The position numbers and the translations under genes were made by a program. Under the pieces are notes generated by a model. The model had not been told where the DNA came from. It saw only the letters and a program-made list of their open reading frames with translations, and did not search any database. A stretch of DNA of 64,000 bases. Origin: Clostridia bacterium. Lineage in GTDB: Bacteria > Bacillota > Clostridia > Lachnospirales > Lachnospiraceae. Positions within the stretch are counted from its first letter, which is position 1, and the number at the start of each line of letters is the position of its first letter. The stretch lies in assembly GCA_910575625.1 (NCBI GenBank), contig CAJTFD010000006.1, positions 62,001-126,000 of the forward strand, written 5' to 3'. Positions 36,004 through 44,375 of this stretch are shown in pieces.

Positions 36004-37029
36004 ATGGCAGTGACCATTCAACAGATCGCCGACATGGCCGGTGTCTCCAGGGGCACGGTGGACCGCGCGCTGAATGGCCGAGGCCGCGTCAACGCCGACG
36101 TAGCGGAAAAGATCCTCAAGATTGCCGCCGAACTGGACTATATCCCCAAAAGCAAACGGAAAAAATCCGCCGGGAACGAGAAGCTGAAGATCGGCATCAT
36201 CACACAACTGGCTCAGTCCCCATTCATGATCGAGATCTACAAAGGGATCCACCAAGCCGTCGAAGAACTATCCATCTGGAACATCGACATCCTGGAGCGC
36301 AGCATCGACTCCGTTGACGAAAAAGAACAGCTTGATGCCATCGACTCGTTAGTAGAAGAAGGCATCCACGGCCTGGCCATCATGCCCGTGAACAGCAACG
36401 CCGTCAGCAAGAAGATCAACTGGCTCATCGAGGAAAAGGATATCCCCGTGATCACGTTCAATTCCGATATCGTTGGAACAAAACGGCTGTGCTTCGTCGG
36501 GATGGACAACCATCGGAGCGGCCTCACCGCCGCCGGGCTGATGGATATGATGACCCGCGGGACCGGGAAAGTCCTGGTCATCACCGGATTCCTCAGCAAC
36601 CACGTGAACAGCCGCCGCGTGGACGGCTTCATCGAAGAACTCAAACGCAGCGGTTCCGGCCTGACCATCGCCGCCATACAGGGAAGCCTGGACGAAGCAG
36701 ACGAAGTGCAGAAGATCATCGTGGACGCCCTGCAGGACATCCCGGGCATCACCGGGATCTTAGTCGTCTCCAGCGGACAGGAAGGGATCATCCGCGCGTT
36801 TGAAGAACTGCACCTTACTCAGCGTCCCTATGTGATCATCTACGACCAGACCCCGGCCAACGAGCAGATGCTCGTGGACGGCTTCGCGGATTTCCTGATC
36901 GAGCAGGACAACTATGTCCAGGGCTATCGTCCGGCATACATCCTGGCAAACCTCCTGAAAAAAGGGCTGCTGCCGGAGAGCGAATACTGCTTCACCGATA
37001 TCAAGATCAAGACAAAATATAATCTGTGA
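36004..37029 (+). CDS. LacI-family regulator, paralogue 1
   Basis: A 341-aa regulator with HTH TIQQIADMAGVSRGTVDRAL and a sugar-binding core (IGIITQLAQSPFMIEIYKGI, VITFNSDIVGTKRLCFVGMD, ILANLLKKGLLPESEYCFTD). The ATG at 36004 follows AAAGGAGCG. Most residues are the same as in the regulator at 51955-52974, including the C-terminal end, and the similarity continues into the 5' leader. It is divergent from the module A operon and is followed by its own terminator, so it is monocistronic. Its target may be module A, module B or both. Confidence 0.9.
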   Translation: MAVTIQQIADMAGVSRGTVDRALNGRGRVNADVAEKILKIAAELDYIPKSKRKKSAGNEKLKIGIITQLAQSPFMIEIYKGIHQAVEELSIWNIDILERSIDSVDEKEQLDAIDSLVEEGIHGLAIMPVNSNAVSKKINWLIEEKDIPVITFNSDIVGTKRLCFVGMDNHRSGLTAAGLMDMMTRGTGKVLVITGFLSNHVNSRRVDGFIEELKRSGSGLTIAAIQGSLDEADEVQKIIVDALQDIPGITGILVVSSGQEGIIRAFEELHLTQRPYVIIYDQTPANEQMLVDGFADFLIEQDNYVQGYRPAYILANLLKKGLLPESEYCFTDIKIKTKYNL

Positions 37030-37218
37030 ATATTTGTCACTCACCTCTCCCACTTGGATATCTGCGGTCACGGGCTGGATCCCCGAACAAAAGGTCTTAG
37101 AAGGGATCTGTTTTACACGCGTTGCCTTTCCTCTCATGATCTGCATACTCACCCAACTTTTCATCCTGTACCAGCCGGTAAACCTTTTTACTGGTTTTTG
37201 TCGGATCTTTATTTTCTT

Positions 37219-37256
37219 GCAGGCATAAATTAGGAACCTCCCTTATGCCTGCTTTT
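37219..37256 (+). terminator. Terminator region downstream of LacI paralogue 1
   Basis: GCAGGCATAA (37219-37228) pairs with TTATGCCTGC (37243-37252), followed by TTTT. The 190 bp between the stop and this hairpin hold no recognisable gene. Confidence 0.75.
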
Positions 37257-37315
37257 ATAACAAAACAGTGACCAGATCAAGAAATGAAAACGTAGGGATC
37301 AGATAGACTTCTATA

Positions 37316-37366
37316 TATAAAAAACAATACCAGAGCATACATAGTATATGCCCTGGTATTGTTTTT
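37316..37366 (-). terminator. Terminator of the iolD2-iolB2-iolI-iolE2 operon
   Basis: AAAACAATACCAG (37321-37333) pairs with CTGGTATTGTTTT (37353-37365), with an inner stem. The minus strand ends in TTTTTTATATA. It can also act on the plus strand. Confidence 0.85.
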
Positions 37367-37445
37367 ACAATCTTTCAGAAAAGTTTTATGGTCGCCTCCA
37401 GGCCGCGGATCCTGATCATATGTGTTTTTATGGATCATGAGTTCT

Positions 37446-38342
37446 TTATAACCCTGTATGTTCTGCGATGTATTTCCTTGCCTTGAGAGCATACTCAAAG
37501 GGATTGGCCACTGCGGGATCCTGCTCTGCCTCGACCACGACCCATCCCTGATAATCCGCCTCTTCCAGGATGCGGAAGATCGGTGCGAAGTCCACATCGC
37601 CGTCGCCCGGGACTGTGAACGTACCTGCGCGGACGCCCTTGAGGAAACTCCATTTCCCTTCCCTGGACTGCTCGACCACAGATCTGCGCAGATCCTTCAG
37701 ATGTACGTGGCGCACACGGTCCACATATTTTTTCAGGACTTTCTCCGGGTCGATGCCCGCGAAGGACAGATGGCCGCTGTCAAACAGCAGATATACCAGG
37801 TCCGGATCCACCGAATCCATGAAACGGTCGATCTCTTCCTCGGTCTGCACGACAGTCCCCATATGGTGATGGAATGTGAGCGCCATACCTTTATCTTTTG
37901 CAATCTTGCCCAGCTTGTTCAGCCCATTTGTCAGAAGGTCCCACTCTTCGTCGTTCATGACGTACTTGCCTTCCTGGATCGGATGATCCAGCATCCCCTG
38001 GATGCTGTGGCTCTGCTCAGACGCACCGATGCACCTGGACCCTACCTGGCGCAGAAAATCACACTGCTTGATGAAAGCAGCCTCCGTCTCTTCGTATGGC
38101 CTGCTGATCAAAAACGAGGAAAACCACTGGTTACAGATGGTCATGCCGCGCAGGTCCAGGGCTTTTTTCAGGACTGCGGGGTCTGTGGGGTAGTGACTCC
38201 CCACCTCGGAGCCTTGGAACCCGGCCAGGGCCATCTCACTGATAGTCTGCTCAAATGTATTCTCTTTGCCAAGATCTGGCATGTCGTCGTTGGTCCACCC
38301 GATCGGCGCTATCCCTAAAGATACTTTATTTTTATCCAGCAT
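37446..38342 (-). CDS. iolE: Inosose dehydratase (module B)
   Basis: A 298-aa IolE paralogue: LGIAPIGWTNDDMPDLG, FHHHMGTVVQTEEEIDRFM, FDSGHLSFAGID, HVHLKDLR and VPGDGDVDFAPIF. It has the same reaction as the module A enzyme (inosose dehydration), but the two differ throughout the barrel, which suggests different preferred inosose isomers or older divergence. AAGGAGAAGG precedes the ATG at 38342. A longer in-frame extension upstream is not conserved and overlaps a hairpin. It is last in module B's catabolic operon. Confidence 0.92.
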   Translation of the reverse strand: MLDKNKVSLGIAPIGWTNDDMPDLGKENTFEQTISEMALAGFQGSEVGSHYPTDPAVLKKALDLRGMTICNQWFSSFLISRPYEETEAAFIKQCDFLRQVGSRCIGASEQSHSIQGMLDHPIQEGKYVMNDEEWDLLTNGLNKLGKIAKDKGMALTFHHHMGTVVQTEEEIDRFMDSVDPDLVYLLFDSGHLSFAGIDPEKVLKKYVDRVRHVHLKDLRRSVVEQSREGKWSFLKGVRAGTFTVPGDGDVDFAPIFRILEEADYQGWVVVEAEQDPAVANPFEYALKARKYIAEHTGL

Positions 38343-38380
38343 AATCCTTCTCCTTCTATGATTTATCATAAGAAAGCTGT

Positions 38381-38420
38381 AAAAAAATAACCGCCCCGCC
38401 CCAAATGCGGGAATTATTTT
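38381..38420 (-). terminator. Terminator-like hairpin between iolI and iolE2
   Basis: On the minus strand AAAATAA (38420-38414) and CCGC (38410-38407) pair with GCGG and TTATTTT (38394-38384), with a 3-nt bulge, and the strand runs into a T7 tract (38387-38381). It may reduce iolE2 expression relative to upstream genes. Confidence 0.5.
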
Positions 38421-38449
38421 CCTACAGCTCCTCACTGTGATGTGATGAT

Positions 38450-39289
38450 CTATCCGAAATATTTTGCCACAAATTCTTTTGTGACTTCTGCTGCTTTCTT
38501 GATATTTTCTTCGTGAGACATCGCGTAGTATTCCGGACGGAATTCCTCGATCGTGCATACGCCGTCAAAGCCAATGTCTTTTAAGGCTTTCGCGATGCCC
38601 GCATGGTTTACGACGCCCTCGCCCGGCCACAGGCGTTTGTCATCGCCGCAGGAACCGATCGGCAGGTCTTCGCAGTCGTTCAGATGGTATACGAAGATCT
38701 TCTTCGGGTCTGCTTTCTGCAGTGCGTGCAGACTGGAGCCCATCTCATGGAAATGGAAGGTGTCCAAGGTCACGCCCACGTTTGGCAGACCCACTTCTTC
38801 CACGACATCATAAGCGGTCTGGAACTGGTTGATGGAGCAGGTGGGAACGCCGCAGAATTCCAGGGATATCCGGATATCCGGACCCATCTTCTCTGCAATG
38901 CAGCGCAGCCTTGTCGCCGCTTCTTTCTTGATCTCCTCCACACTCTTATCCAGGCCCACGTTAAAGGAAGGAACTGCGATCAGCATCTTCATGCCGATGG
39001 CTTCGCATACTTTCTTGATCCAGTCCAGATGCCAGTCCATGGCCAGTGTCTGGAACGGATCCAGCTGATTGAAAAATTCCAGTGTGTTGTATGCCCACGG
39101 TTTGATGTTGTGGTTTTTGAACCATTCGCCCAGTTCTTCCAGTGTATGGCCTTCCTGGATGTATTTTGCGATGCAGTCATAGCGGATCTCAAAATAGTCA
39201 AAACCGTATTTCTCGCACATCTCCAAGTCTGCCATCAAAGACTGCCCTTCGCATCTCAGCGCTGTCGCTTCGTTGAATCCTATTTTCAT
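38450..39289 (-). CDS. iolI: 2-keto-myo-inositol isomerase
   Basis: A 279-aa TIM-barrel protein that closely follows Bacillus IolI: KIGFNEATALRCEGQSLMAD, the CEKYGFDYFEIRYD segment, ISLEFCGVPTCSINQFQTAY, VGVTLDTFHFHEMGSSL, FVYHLNDCEDLPIG and RLWPGEGVVNHAGIAKAL. IolI interconverts inosose isomers (2-keto-myo-inositol and 1-keto-D-chiro-inositol), which opens D-chiro-inositol to the pathway. AGGAGGAT precedes the ATG. It sits between iolB2 and iolE2 in module B and has no equivalent in module A, except perhaps the Hyi-like gene. Confidence 0.9.
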   Translation of the reverse strand: MKIGFNEATALRCEGQSLMADLEMCEKYGFDYFEIRYDCIAKYIQEGHTLEELGEWFKNHNIKPWAYNTLEFFNQLDPFQTLAMDWHLDWIKKVCEAIGMKMLIAVPSFNVGLDKSVEEIKKEAATRLRCIAEKMGPDIRISLEFCGVPTCSINQFQTAYDVVEEVGLPNVGVTLDTFHFHEMGSSLHALQKADPKKIFVYHLNDCEDLPIGSCGDDKRLWPGEGVVNHAGIAKALKDIGFDGVCTIEEFRPEYYAMSHEENIKKAAEVTKEFVAKYFG

Positions 39290-39331
39290 GATATTTATCC
39301 TCCTGATCTTGTTTTATGTATAGAATGTATG

Positions 39332-40117
39332 TTAAAACTGTGCATCATGCAGCCATGTATACCGCTCGTCCTCACAGCGGTCGGTCTGCAGCCACGGATC
39401 TCCCTCCAGATGGCGGATCATCCAGCAGGTATACATCACGAACCCGGGAGCCACCGACTGTGGGTGCAGCTCGCCGCCCGGTATCGCGGAGAAGCTCCCA
39501 TCCACGCTCTTGAACACCTGGTCGCCCACGAAGCTGGCCCCGAAGCCTTCCGGACGGTCGAATTTGAAATAATATGTCTCCGGCTGGGGATGGCGGTGGG
39601 GCAGATAGCCCGACCAGTTGCCCCGGTCGTTGAGCACCTCGCCCAGCACCATGTTGGAGTAGGGCGCGATGTCGTGGTCGAAGATCGTGTTCACACGGCG
39701 GTTTGCCACATTCCCGAATTTTCCCTTGCAGGAATAGTTCCAGGGAGCATCCTCCGGTTTGTACAGGCGGCTGTCAAATGCCGTTTCGTTCTTCGTACAC
39801 TGCACCAGGATCTCGCTGTCTGTCTCTGCCGTCACCTTCACCTCTTTGCCGGTGCAGACATGGACGCACCAGGGTCCCTCGGTAAATACGTCCTTTCTGG
39901 ACGCCCCGGCTTCCCCGCCGTCCCAGGCATATGTGACCTTCCCGGAGAGCAGGAGCACGGCTGTCTCCTCCCCGTCGCGCCCAAAACTCCTGGCATCACC
40001 CGATCTCATCCGGTATACCCGGATATCCATCAGCATCGCCTTGTATTCGTTGTCATAGGTGGTCAAGATCTGTTCGCCGTTCTCGTCAAATTCCGGATAT
40101 CCAAATACTTTGCTCAT
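39332..40117 (-). CDS. iolB: 5-deoxy-glucuronate isomerase (module B)
   Basis: A 261-aa IolB paralogue with HRHPQPETYYFKFDRPEGFG (cupin metal site), the IPGGELHPQSVAPGFVMYTC motif and the final cupin fold. It shares reaction and length with the module A copy but is only moderately similar in its N-terminal half (SKVFGYPEFDENGEQILTTY). It lies 22 bp after iolD2 and 42 bp before iolI, so all are in one transcript. GGGGAGCT is the likely ribosome site. Confidence 0.92.
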   Translation of the reverse strand: MSKVFGYPEFDENGEQILTTYDNEYKAMLMDIRVYRMRSGDARSFGRDGEETAVLLLSGKVTYAWDGGEAGASRKDVFTEGPWCVHVCTGKEVKVTAETDSEILVQCTKNETAFDSRLYKPEDAPWNYSCKGKFGNVANRRVNTIFDHDIAPYSNMVLGEVLNDRGNWSGYLPHRHPQPETYYFKFDRPEGFGASFVGDQVFKSVDGSFSAIPGGELHPQSVAPGFVMYTCWMIRHLEGDPWLQTDRCEDERYTWLHDAQF

Positions 40118-40139
40118 CGCTCTTTAAAGCTCCCCTTTC

Positions 40140-42071
40140 TTAATACTTTCTCGCTTCCTTACGGCCTTCCAGCACCCCTTTTGCCGCTTCCCGAACGGAT
40201 CCCTTTACCGATGTGGTGGCAATGCCCACATCCCACCAGGACTCGTAGCCGTCGGTCATGGTCTTCGGGATGACTTTCAGGTCGAACAGGCAGGCGACCT
40301 CTTGTTTCTTCGCATCCTGCAGGGCTTCTTCCAGCTCACCGATCGTCCGGCAGGTGTAGGTCTTCAGGCCGTAGCCCTCGCCGACTTTCGCATAATCCAC
40401 TGGGATCAGCTCACCGGTGGGTTTCTTGCCGTCGGTGTAGCGGAATTCCGTCGCCAGGCTTCCGATCCCGTGGTTCATCTCCAAGTTGTTGATGCACCCG
40501 AAACCACAGTTGTCGAAGATCAGGATGTTGACTTTCTGCCGCTCCTGCATGATCGTCATGATCTCGCTGTGCAGCATCTGGAAACTGGAATCGCCTACGA
40601 CGCAGTACACTTCATTGTCCGGCTCTGCAAACTTCACGCCCAGAGTCGCCGCCACTTCGTATCCCATACAGGAATAGCCGTACTCCGCATGGTAGCCGCC
40701 TCGTTTATCCGTGGTCCACATCCGCTGCATACAGCTCGGGAGGGAACCGCCCGCCGTGATGATCGTCGCATCGTCGTCGATGGTCCTGCGGATGGCTGCC
40801 AGCGCTGCGGTCTGCGTGATCTTCCCATCGGTCAGTTTCACAAATTCAGGGATCGTCCGCGGGTCGCGTGCCTTGATGATCGGCTCAAAATCATCGCCTG
40901 TGTACTCGATCCCGGACAGACGGGCCATCTCTTCATCCCAGGCTTTCTTTGCTTCTGTGATCTCTGTCTGGTAAGCCGACTTGTACCCTTTTGCCCGGAG
41001 TTTTTCTGCCAGCGCCTCCACGGTCACCTTCGCATCGCCCACGGCTTTTACCGCATCCATCTTATACGCATGGAACCGGCAGTTGTTGATGGTCACGAAC
41101 TGCACGTCCGGATTTTTGTAAAGGCGTTTGGAACTGGTGGTGAAATCGGACAGGCGGGAACCGATCGCCAGCACCACGTCCGCATCTTTCGCGATGATGT
41201 TCGATGCATATGTACCGGTTACGCCGATGCCGCCCAGACAATAGGGATGGCTGGACTTGCACGCACTCTTGCCGGCCTGTGTCTCGCCAAATGGGATGCC
41301 GAACTCCTCGCAGAAGCTCTCCACCGTCTCCCCGGCTTCTGAGTAACGGACGCCGCCGCCTACGATCACCAACGGTTTTTTTGCCCCGGCGAGGATCTCG
41401 GCAATGTCTTCCAGTTCCTCCTCGACGGCCACAGGCCGGGTGATACGGTGTACCCGTTTCTTGAAGAAATATTCCGGGAAATCATAGGACTCCCCTTCTA
41501 CGTCCTGGCACAGGCCGATGCAGCAGGCGCCCGTCTCCGCCGGGTCGGTCAGGACGCGCATGGCATTGATCAGCGCCGTCATGATCATCTCCGGCCTTGT
41601 GATACGGTCCCAGTATCTGCAGACCGGCTTGAACGCGTCGTTGGTGGTGACAGCCAGACTGCTGCTCTGCTCCAGCTGCTGCAGCACCGGATCTGGCTGG
41701 CGGGAAGCAAAGCTGTCTGCCGGGAACACCAGCAGAGGGATGTTATTGACCGTAGCCGTCGCACAGGCCACGACCATGTTTGCCGCGCCCGGGCCTACAG
41801 AAGAAGCACAGGGGATGATCCTCCTCCGGTTGTTCTGTTTCGCGAAAGCGATGGCCGCATGGCACATGCCCTGCTCGTTCCTTCCCTGCATCACCCTCAA
41901 CTGGCCGGGATCGCTGTCCAGGGCTTCACCCAGGCCGACCGCGATGCCGTGTCCGAAGATCGTGAAAAAGCCTTCCACAAATTTTGTCTCCACGCCGTCC
42001 ATGGATACATACTGATTATCCAAAAACTTTACGATGGCCTGTGCCACCGTCATCCGCACTGTCTGCTCCAT
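40140..42071 (-). CDS. iolD: 3D-(3,5/4)-trihydroxycyclohexane-1,2-dione hydrolase (module B)
   Basis: A 643-aa IolD paralogue, the same length as the module A enzyme and with the same landmarks ([71 protein letters not shown]). It hydrolyses the cyclic dione to 5-deoxy-glucuronate with thiamine diphosphate. AAGGAGAT precedes the ATG. It is the first gene of module B's catabolic operon and divergent from the AraC regulator across a 333-bp control region. Confidence 0.94.
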   Translation of the reverse strand: MEQTVRMTVAQAIVKFLDNQYVSMDGVETKFVEGFFTIFGHGIAVGLGEALDSDPGQLRVMQGRNEQGMCHAAIAFAKQNNRRRIIPCASSVGPGAANMVVACATATVNNIPLLVFPADSFASRQPDPVLQQLEQSSSLAVTTNDAFKPVCRYWDRITRPEMIMTALINAMRVLTDPAETGACCIGLCQDVEGESYDFPEYFFKKRVHRITRPVAVEEELEDIAEILAGAKKPLVIVGGGVRYSEAGETVESFCEEFGIPFGETQAGKSACKSSHPYCLGGIGVTGTYASNIIAKDADVVLAIGSRLSDFTTSSKRLYKNPDVQFVTINNCRFHAYKMDAVKAVGDAKVTVEALAEKLRAKGYKSAYQTEITEAKKAWDEEMARLSGIEYTGDDFEPIIKARDPRTIPEFVKLTDGKITQTAALAAIRRTIDDDATIITAGGSLPSCMQRMWTTDKRGGYHAEYGYSCMGYEVAATLGVKFAEPDNEVYCVVGDSSFQMLHSEIMTIMQERQKVNILIFDNCGFGCINNLEMNHGIGSLATEFRYTDGKKPTGELIPVDYAKVGEGYGLKTYTCRTIGELEEALQDAKKQEVACLFDLKVIPKTMTDGYESWWDVGIATTSVKGSVREAAKGVLEGRKEARKY

Positions 42072-42109
42072 CTAAATCTCCTTTCTGCTCCTTAAAAGCT
42101 CACACTGTA

Positions 42110-42157
42110 TTGTGCACTTGATCCGTTTTGTGTGCTTTATCTGGTTTTTGCGTGCAC
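42110..42157. promoter_or_regulatory. Repeated TTGYGYGC motifs, candidate AraC-type operator
   Basis: TTGTGCAC (42110), TTGTGTGC (42128) and TTGCGTGC (42148) occur at 18- and 20-bp steps just upstream of iolD2. The second and third form a composite that reappears at 47277-47308 before iolG2 and the ABC importer. A related GTGTGCTTTTTGG is present on the minus strand near 42360. The rest of the 42072-42404 gap is AT-rich and holds no gene. Confidence 0.5.
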
Positions 42158-42404
42158 TCGCCCTCATCCATATTCTGATGTACACATCTTATTACGCACG
42201 CATCTTTTTGTCAACAGCACACTTTCCACATTTTTTAAGTTCTAGCATTATCACTAATTTTATGAGGTTTTTTTCTGCTATTTTTTCCATCATATCCCGT
42301 GCGTATTTGTGATAGAATGATGACAATAGCTGACCACCATATGTTTTGCCCCAAAAAGCACACGAACACACACTTAAGATACGAGGGGCCAAGGAGGCAT
42401 TCTT

Positions 42405-43340
42405 ATGGATCTGTATCTTGATTTCCCCGATATCGACGGAACTCCGATCTCGGTCACGGAACTGACCGATGGAAACATCCCGGAAAAACCCCACTGCCAC
42501 GGGCATTACCAGCTTGCGCTGATCACGAAGGGCTCCTGCCGGCACATTTTCAAAGGTGTGGCTGCACTGGCCGCGCCCGGCGACATCTTCCTGATCCCGC
42601 CCCACATGATACATTGTTACAAACACATCTCCGAAGTGACCATCCTCAACTGCGATTTCGACCTGGAACGGATCGGCAGCGACTGGCATGACATCCTCAG
42701 AGATATCGTGCCTGAACCGGACGTGCCTCCAGATCCATCGGGCTATGTGCTGCACAACCACTGGCAGCACATGGCTTTCGACCCGGACGGCTACGGACTC
42801 GCCGGATCTGGCGGCAACGCGCTGGAACTGCAGGGGATCATCCATCTGGAAGGCAACGAATATATGCACCTCTCCACGCTGCTGCACAGGATGATGGATG
42901 AGCAGCAGCATACGGAATCCGGGCATTTTTATATGAAATCCGCTCTCCTTCAGATCGCGCTGGTCTTCTTGGGCCGGATCCAGATGAAAAAACGTTCCCG
43001 CTTAAACGATTACTCCGACCGCAAGAAAAAACTGGTCAATGACGCGATTGCCTACATCGAGAGCCATCTGGATGAGATCTCCAGTTCCACAGAGATCGCG
43101 GAAAAGCTGTTCCTGAGCCCTGCCTATTTCCGCTCCCTATTCAAAGATATTACCGGGATGACGCCCACGAACTACTTAAACCGCATGCGTATCATCCGCT
43201 CCCTGGAGTACCTGGAACGGGAGGATATGTCCATCGCCGAGGCCGCGAGCAAGGTGGGGATCTATGACTCCAACTACTATTCACGGCTGTTCAAGAAGAT
43301 CATGGGCTATTCGCCCAGGTATTTCAAAAAACCCCGGTAG
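42405..43340 (+). CDS. AraC-family activator with cupin sensor (module B)
   Basis: A 311-aa regulator. An N-terminal cupin (HCHGHYQLALITKGSCRHIF, GDIFLIPPHMIHCYKH) is followed by a C-terminal double helix-turn-helix (SSTEIAEKLFLSPAYFRSLF, KDITGMTPTNYLNRMRII, ASKVGIYDSNYYSRLFKKIM, GYSPRYFKK). CAAGGAGG precedes the ATG. It is divergent from iolD2-iolB2-iolI-iolE2 and convergent with the ABC importer operon, so it most likely activates module B in response to an inositol or inosose. Confidence 0.92.
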   Translation: MDLYLDFPDIDGTPISVTELTDGNIPEKPHCHGHYQLALITKGSCRHIFKGVAALAAPGDIFLIPPHMIHCYKHISEVTILNCDFDLERIGSDWHDILRDIVPEPDVPPDPSGYVLHNHWQHMAFDPDGYGLAGSGGNALELQGIIHLEGNEYMHLSTLLHRMMDEQQHTESGHFYMKSALLQIALVFLGRIQMKKRSRLNDYSDRKKKLVNDAIAYIESHLDEISSSTEIAEKLFLSPAYFRSLFKDITGMTPTNYLNRMRIIRSLEYLEREDMSIAEAASKVGIYDSNYYSRLFKKIMGYSPRYFKKPR

Positions 43341-43346
43341 ATGATG

Positions 43347-43384
43347 AGAGCCAGGGGCAAAATGCTCCCGGCTCTTCTCCTTTT
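43347..43384. terminator. Bidirectional terminator between araC-type gene and importer operon
   Basis: AGAGCC (43347-43352) pairs with GGCTCT (43370-43375), with inner GG/CC and GCA/TGC pairs, followed by TCTCCTTTT. It sits between two convergent stop codons. Confidence 0.7.
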
Positions 43385-43397
43385 CCCCATATGTCTC

Positions 43398-44375
43398 TTA
43401 CGCTTTCTTTGTGTTCTTCTTCATGTCGAATGCCACGGTCACGACGATGATCACACCTTTGATGATGTTCGTGTAGTTATCGTCCACACCCAACAGCACG
43501 AGACCGTTGTTGATAACACCCATGATCAGGACACCGCAGAGGACGCCTGTGACACGGCACACACCGCCGGTATGGGAAGTCCCGCCCACGGTAGCCGCTG
43601 CGATCGCATCCAGTTCGTAGTTCAGACCGGAACTTGCCGGGTCTGCAGAGCCTGCACGGCCTGCGAGCATGATACCGGCCAGAGCCGCGAGCACGCCGCA
43701 CCATACATATGTGAGCATCAGATTTTTCTCTACATTGATACCAGCCACACGCGCCGCCTGGTCATTGCCGCCGATCGCATACAAACTCTTGCCGAAACGG
43801 GTCTGGCCCAGGATGAAAGCGGCCAGGGCGAAGATAACGAGGAAGACCAGCACGATGACCGGGAGCGGCCCGATCTGCGCGCTTCCCAGGAAGCGGTATC
43901 CGTCAGACAGGTTGGACACGGGCCTGGTGGTAAAGATCTTTGCCGCCGCACGGCAGACAAGCTGCCCGCCCAGCGTGGCGATAAACGCAGGCATCTTCGT
44001 ATATGCGATGATCGAACCCTGCACCAGACCGATCAATGCGCCCATAAAGAGACCTATGAGGATCGCTGCGAGAGCCGGGAACTGTGTCCCGCCTTCTAAG
44101 ATCCGAGATCCATAGTCCGCAGCCTGCACAAGCGCGCCGGTCACACAGGCGATCAACGCCGCAGATGCGCCGATGGACAGGTCGATCCCCTTTGTCAGGA
44201 TAGCGAACGCCACGCCGAAAGCCATGACACCCTTGATGGCCTCGCCGGTGAGCAGAGTCTTGAAGTTCGCCAGCGTGAAGAAGTTCTTATTACCGATACT
44301 CATGATAAGGATGAGCAGGATCAGCACACCCCATATCATATTGTCTGAAATCATTTTCTTTGTTTTTGCGTTCAT
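43398..44375 (-). CDS. Sugar/inositol ABC importer permease, RbsC family (module B)
   Basis: A 325-aa membrane protein with about 8-10 hydrophobic helices. The family motif GAIDLSIGASAAL-like GIDLSIGASAALIACVTGAL, the ARVAGINVEKNLMLTYV EAA-type loop and GGTSHTGGVCRVTGVLCGVL near the C-terminus are typical of RbsC/XylH permeases. It forms the channel of the importer with the ATPase (4-bp overlap upstream) and the binding lipoprotein. Its position between the AraC regulator and iolG2 points to inositol uptake. Confidence 0.9.
   Translation of the reverse strand: MNAKTKKMISDNMIWGVLILLILIMSIGNKNFFTLANFKTLLTGEAIKGVMAFGVAFAILTKGIDLSIGASAALIACVTGALVQAADYGSRILEGGTQFPALAAILIGLFMGALIGLVQGSIIAYTKMPAFIATLGGQLVCRAAAKIFTTRPVSNLSDGYRFLGSAQIGPLPVIVLVFLVIFALAAFILGQTRFGKSLYAIGGNDQAARVAGINVEKNLMLTYVWCGVLAALAGIMLAGRAGSADPASSGLNYELDAIAAATVGGTSHTGGVCRVTGVLCGVLIMGVINNGLVLLGVDDNYTNIIKGVIIVVTVAFDMKKNTKKA

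Noticed and set aside
38603-40273. 556-codon plus-strand open frame opposite iolI and iolB2
   Set aside because: It spans two genes and an intergenic gap antisense to conserved enzymes, with no domain signal. Long antisense frames are common at this GC content.
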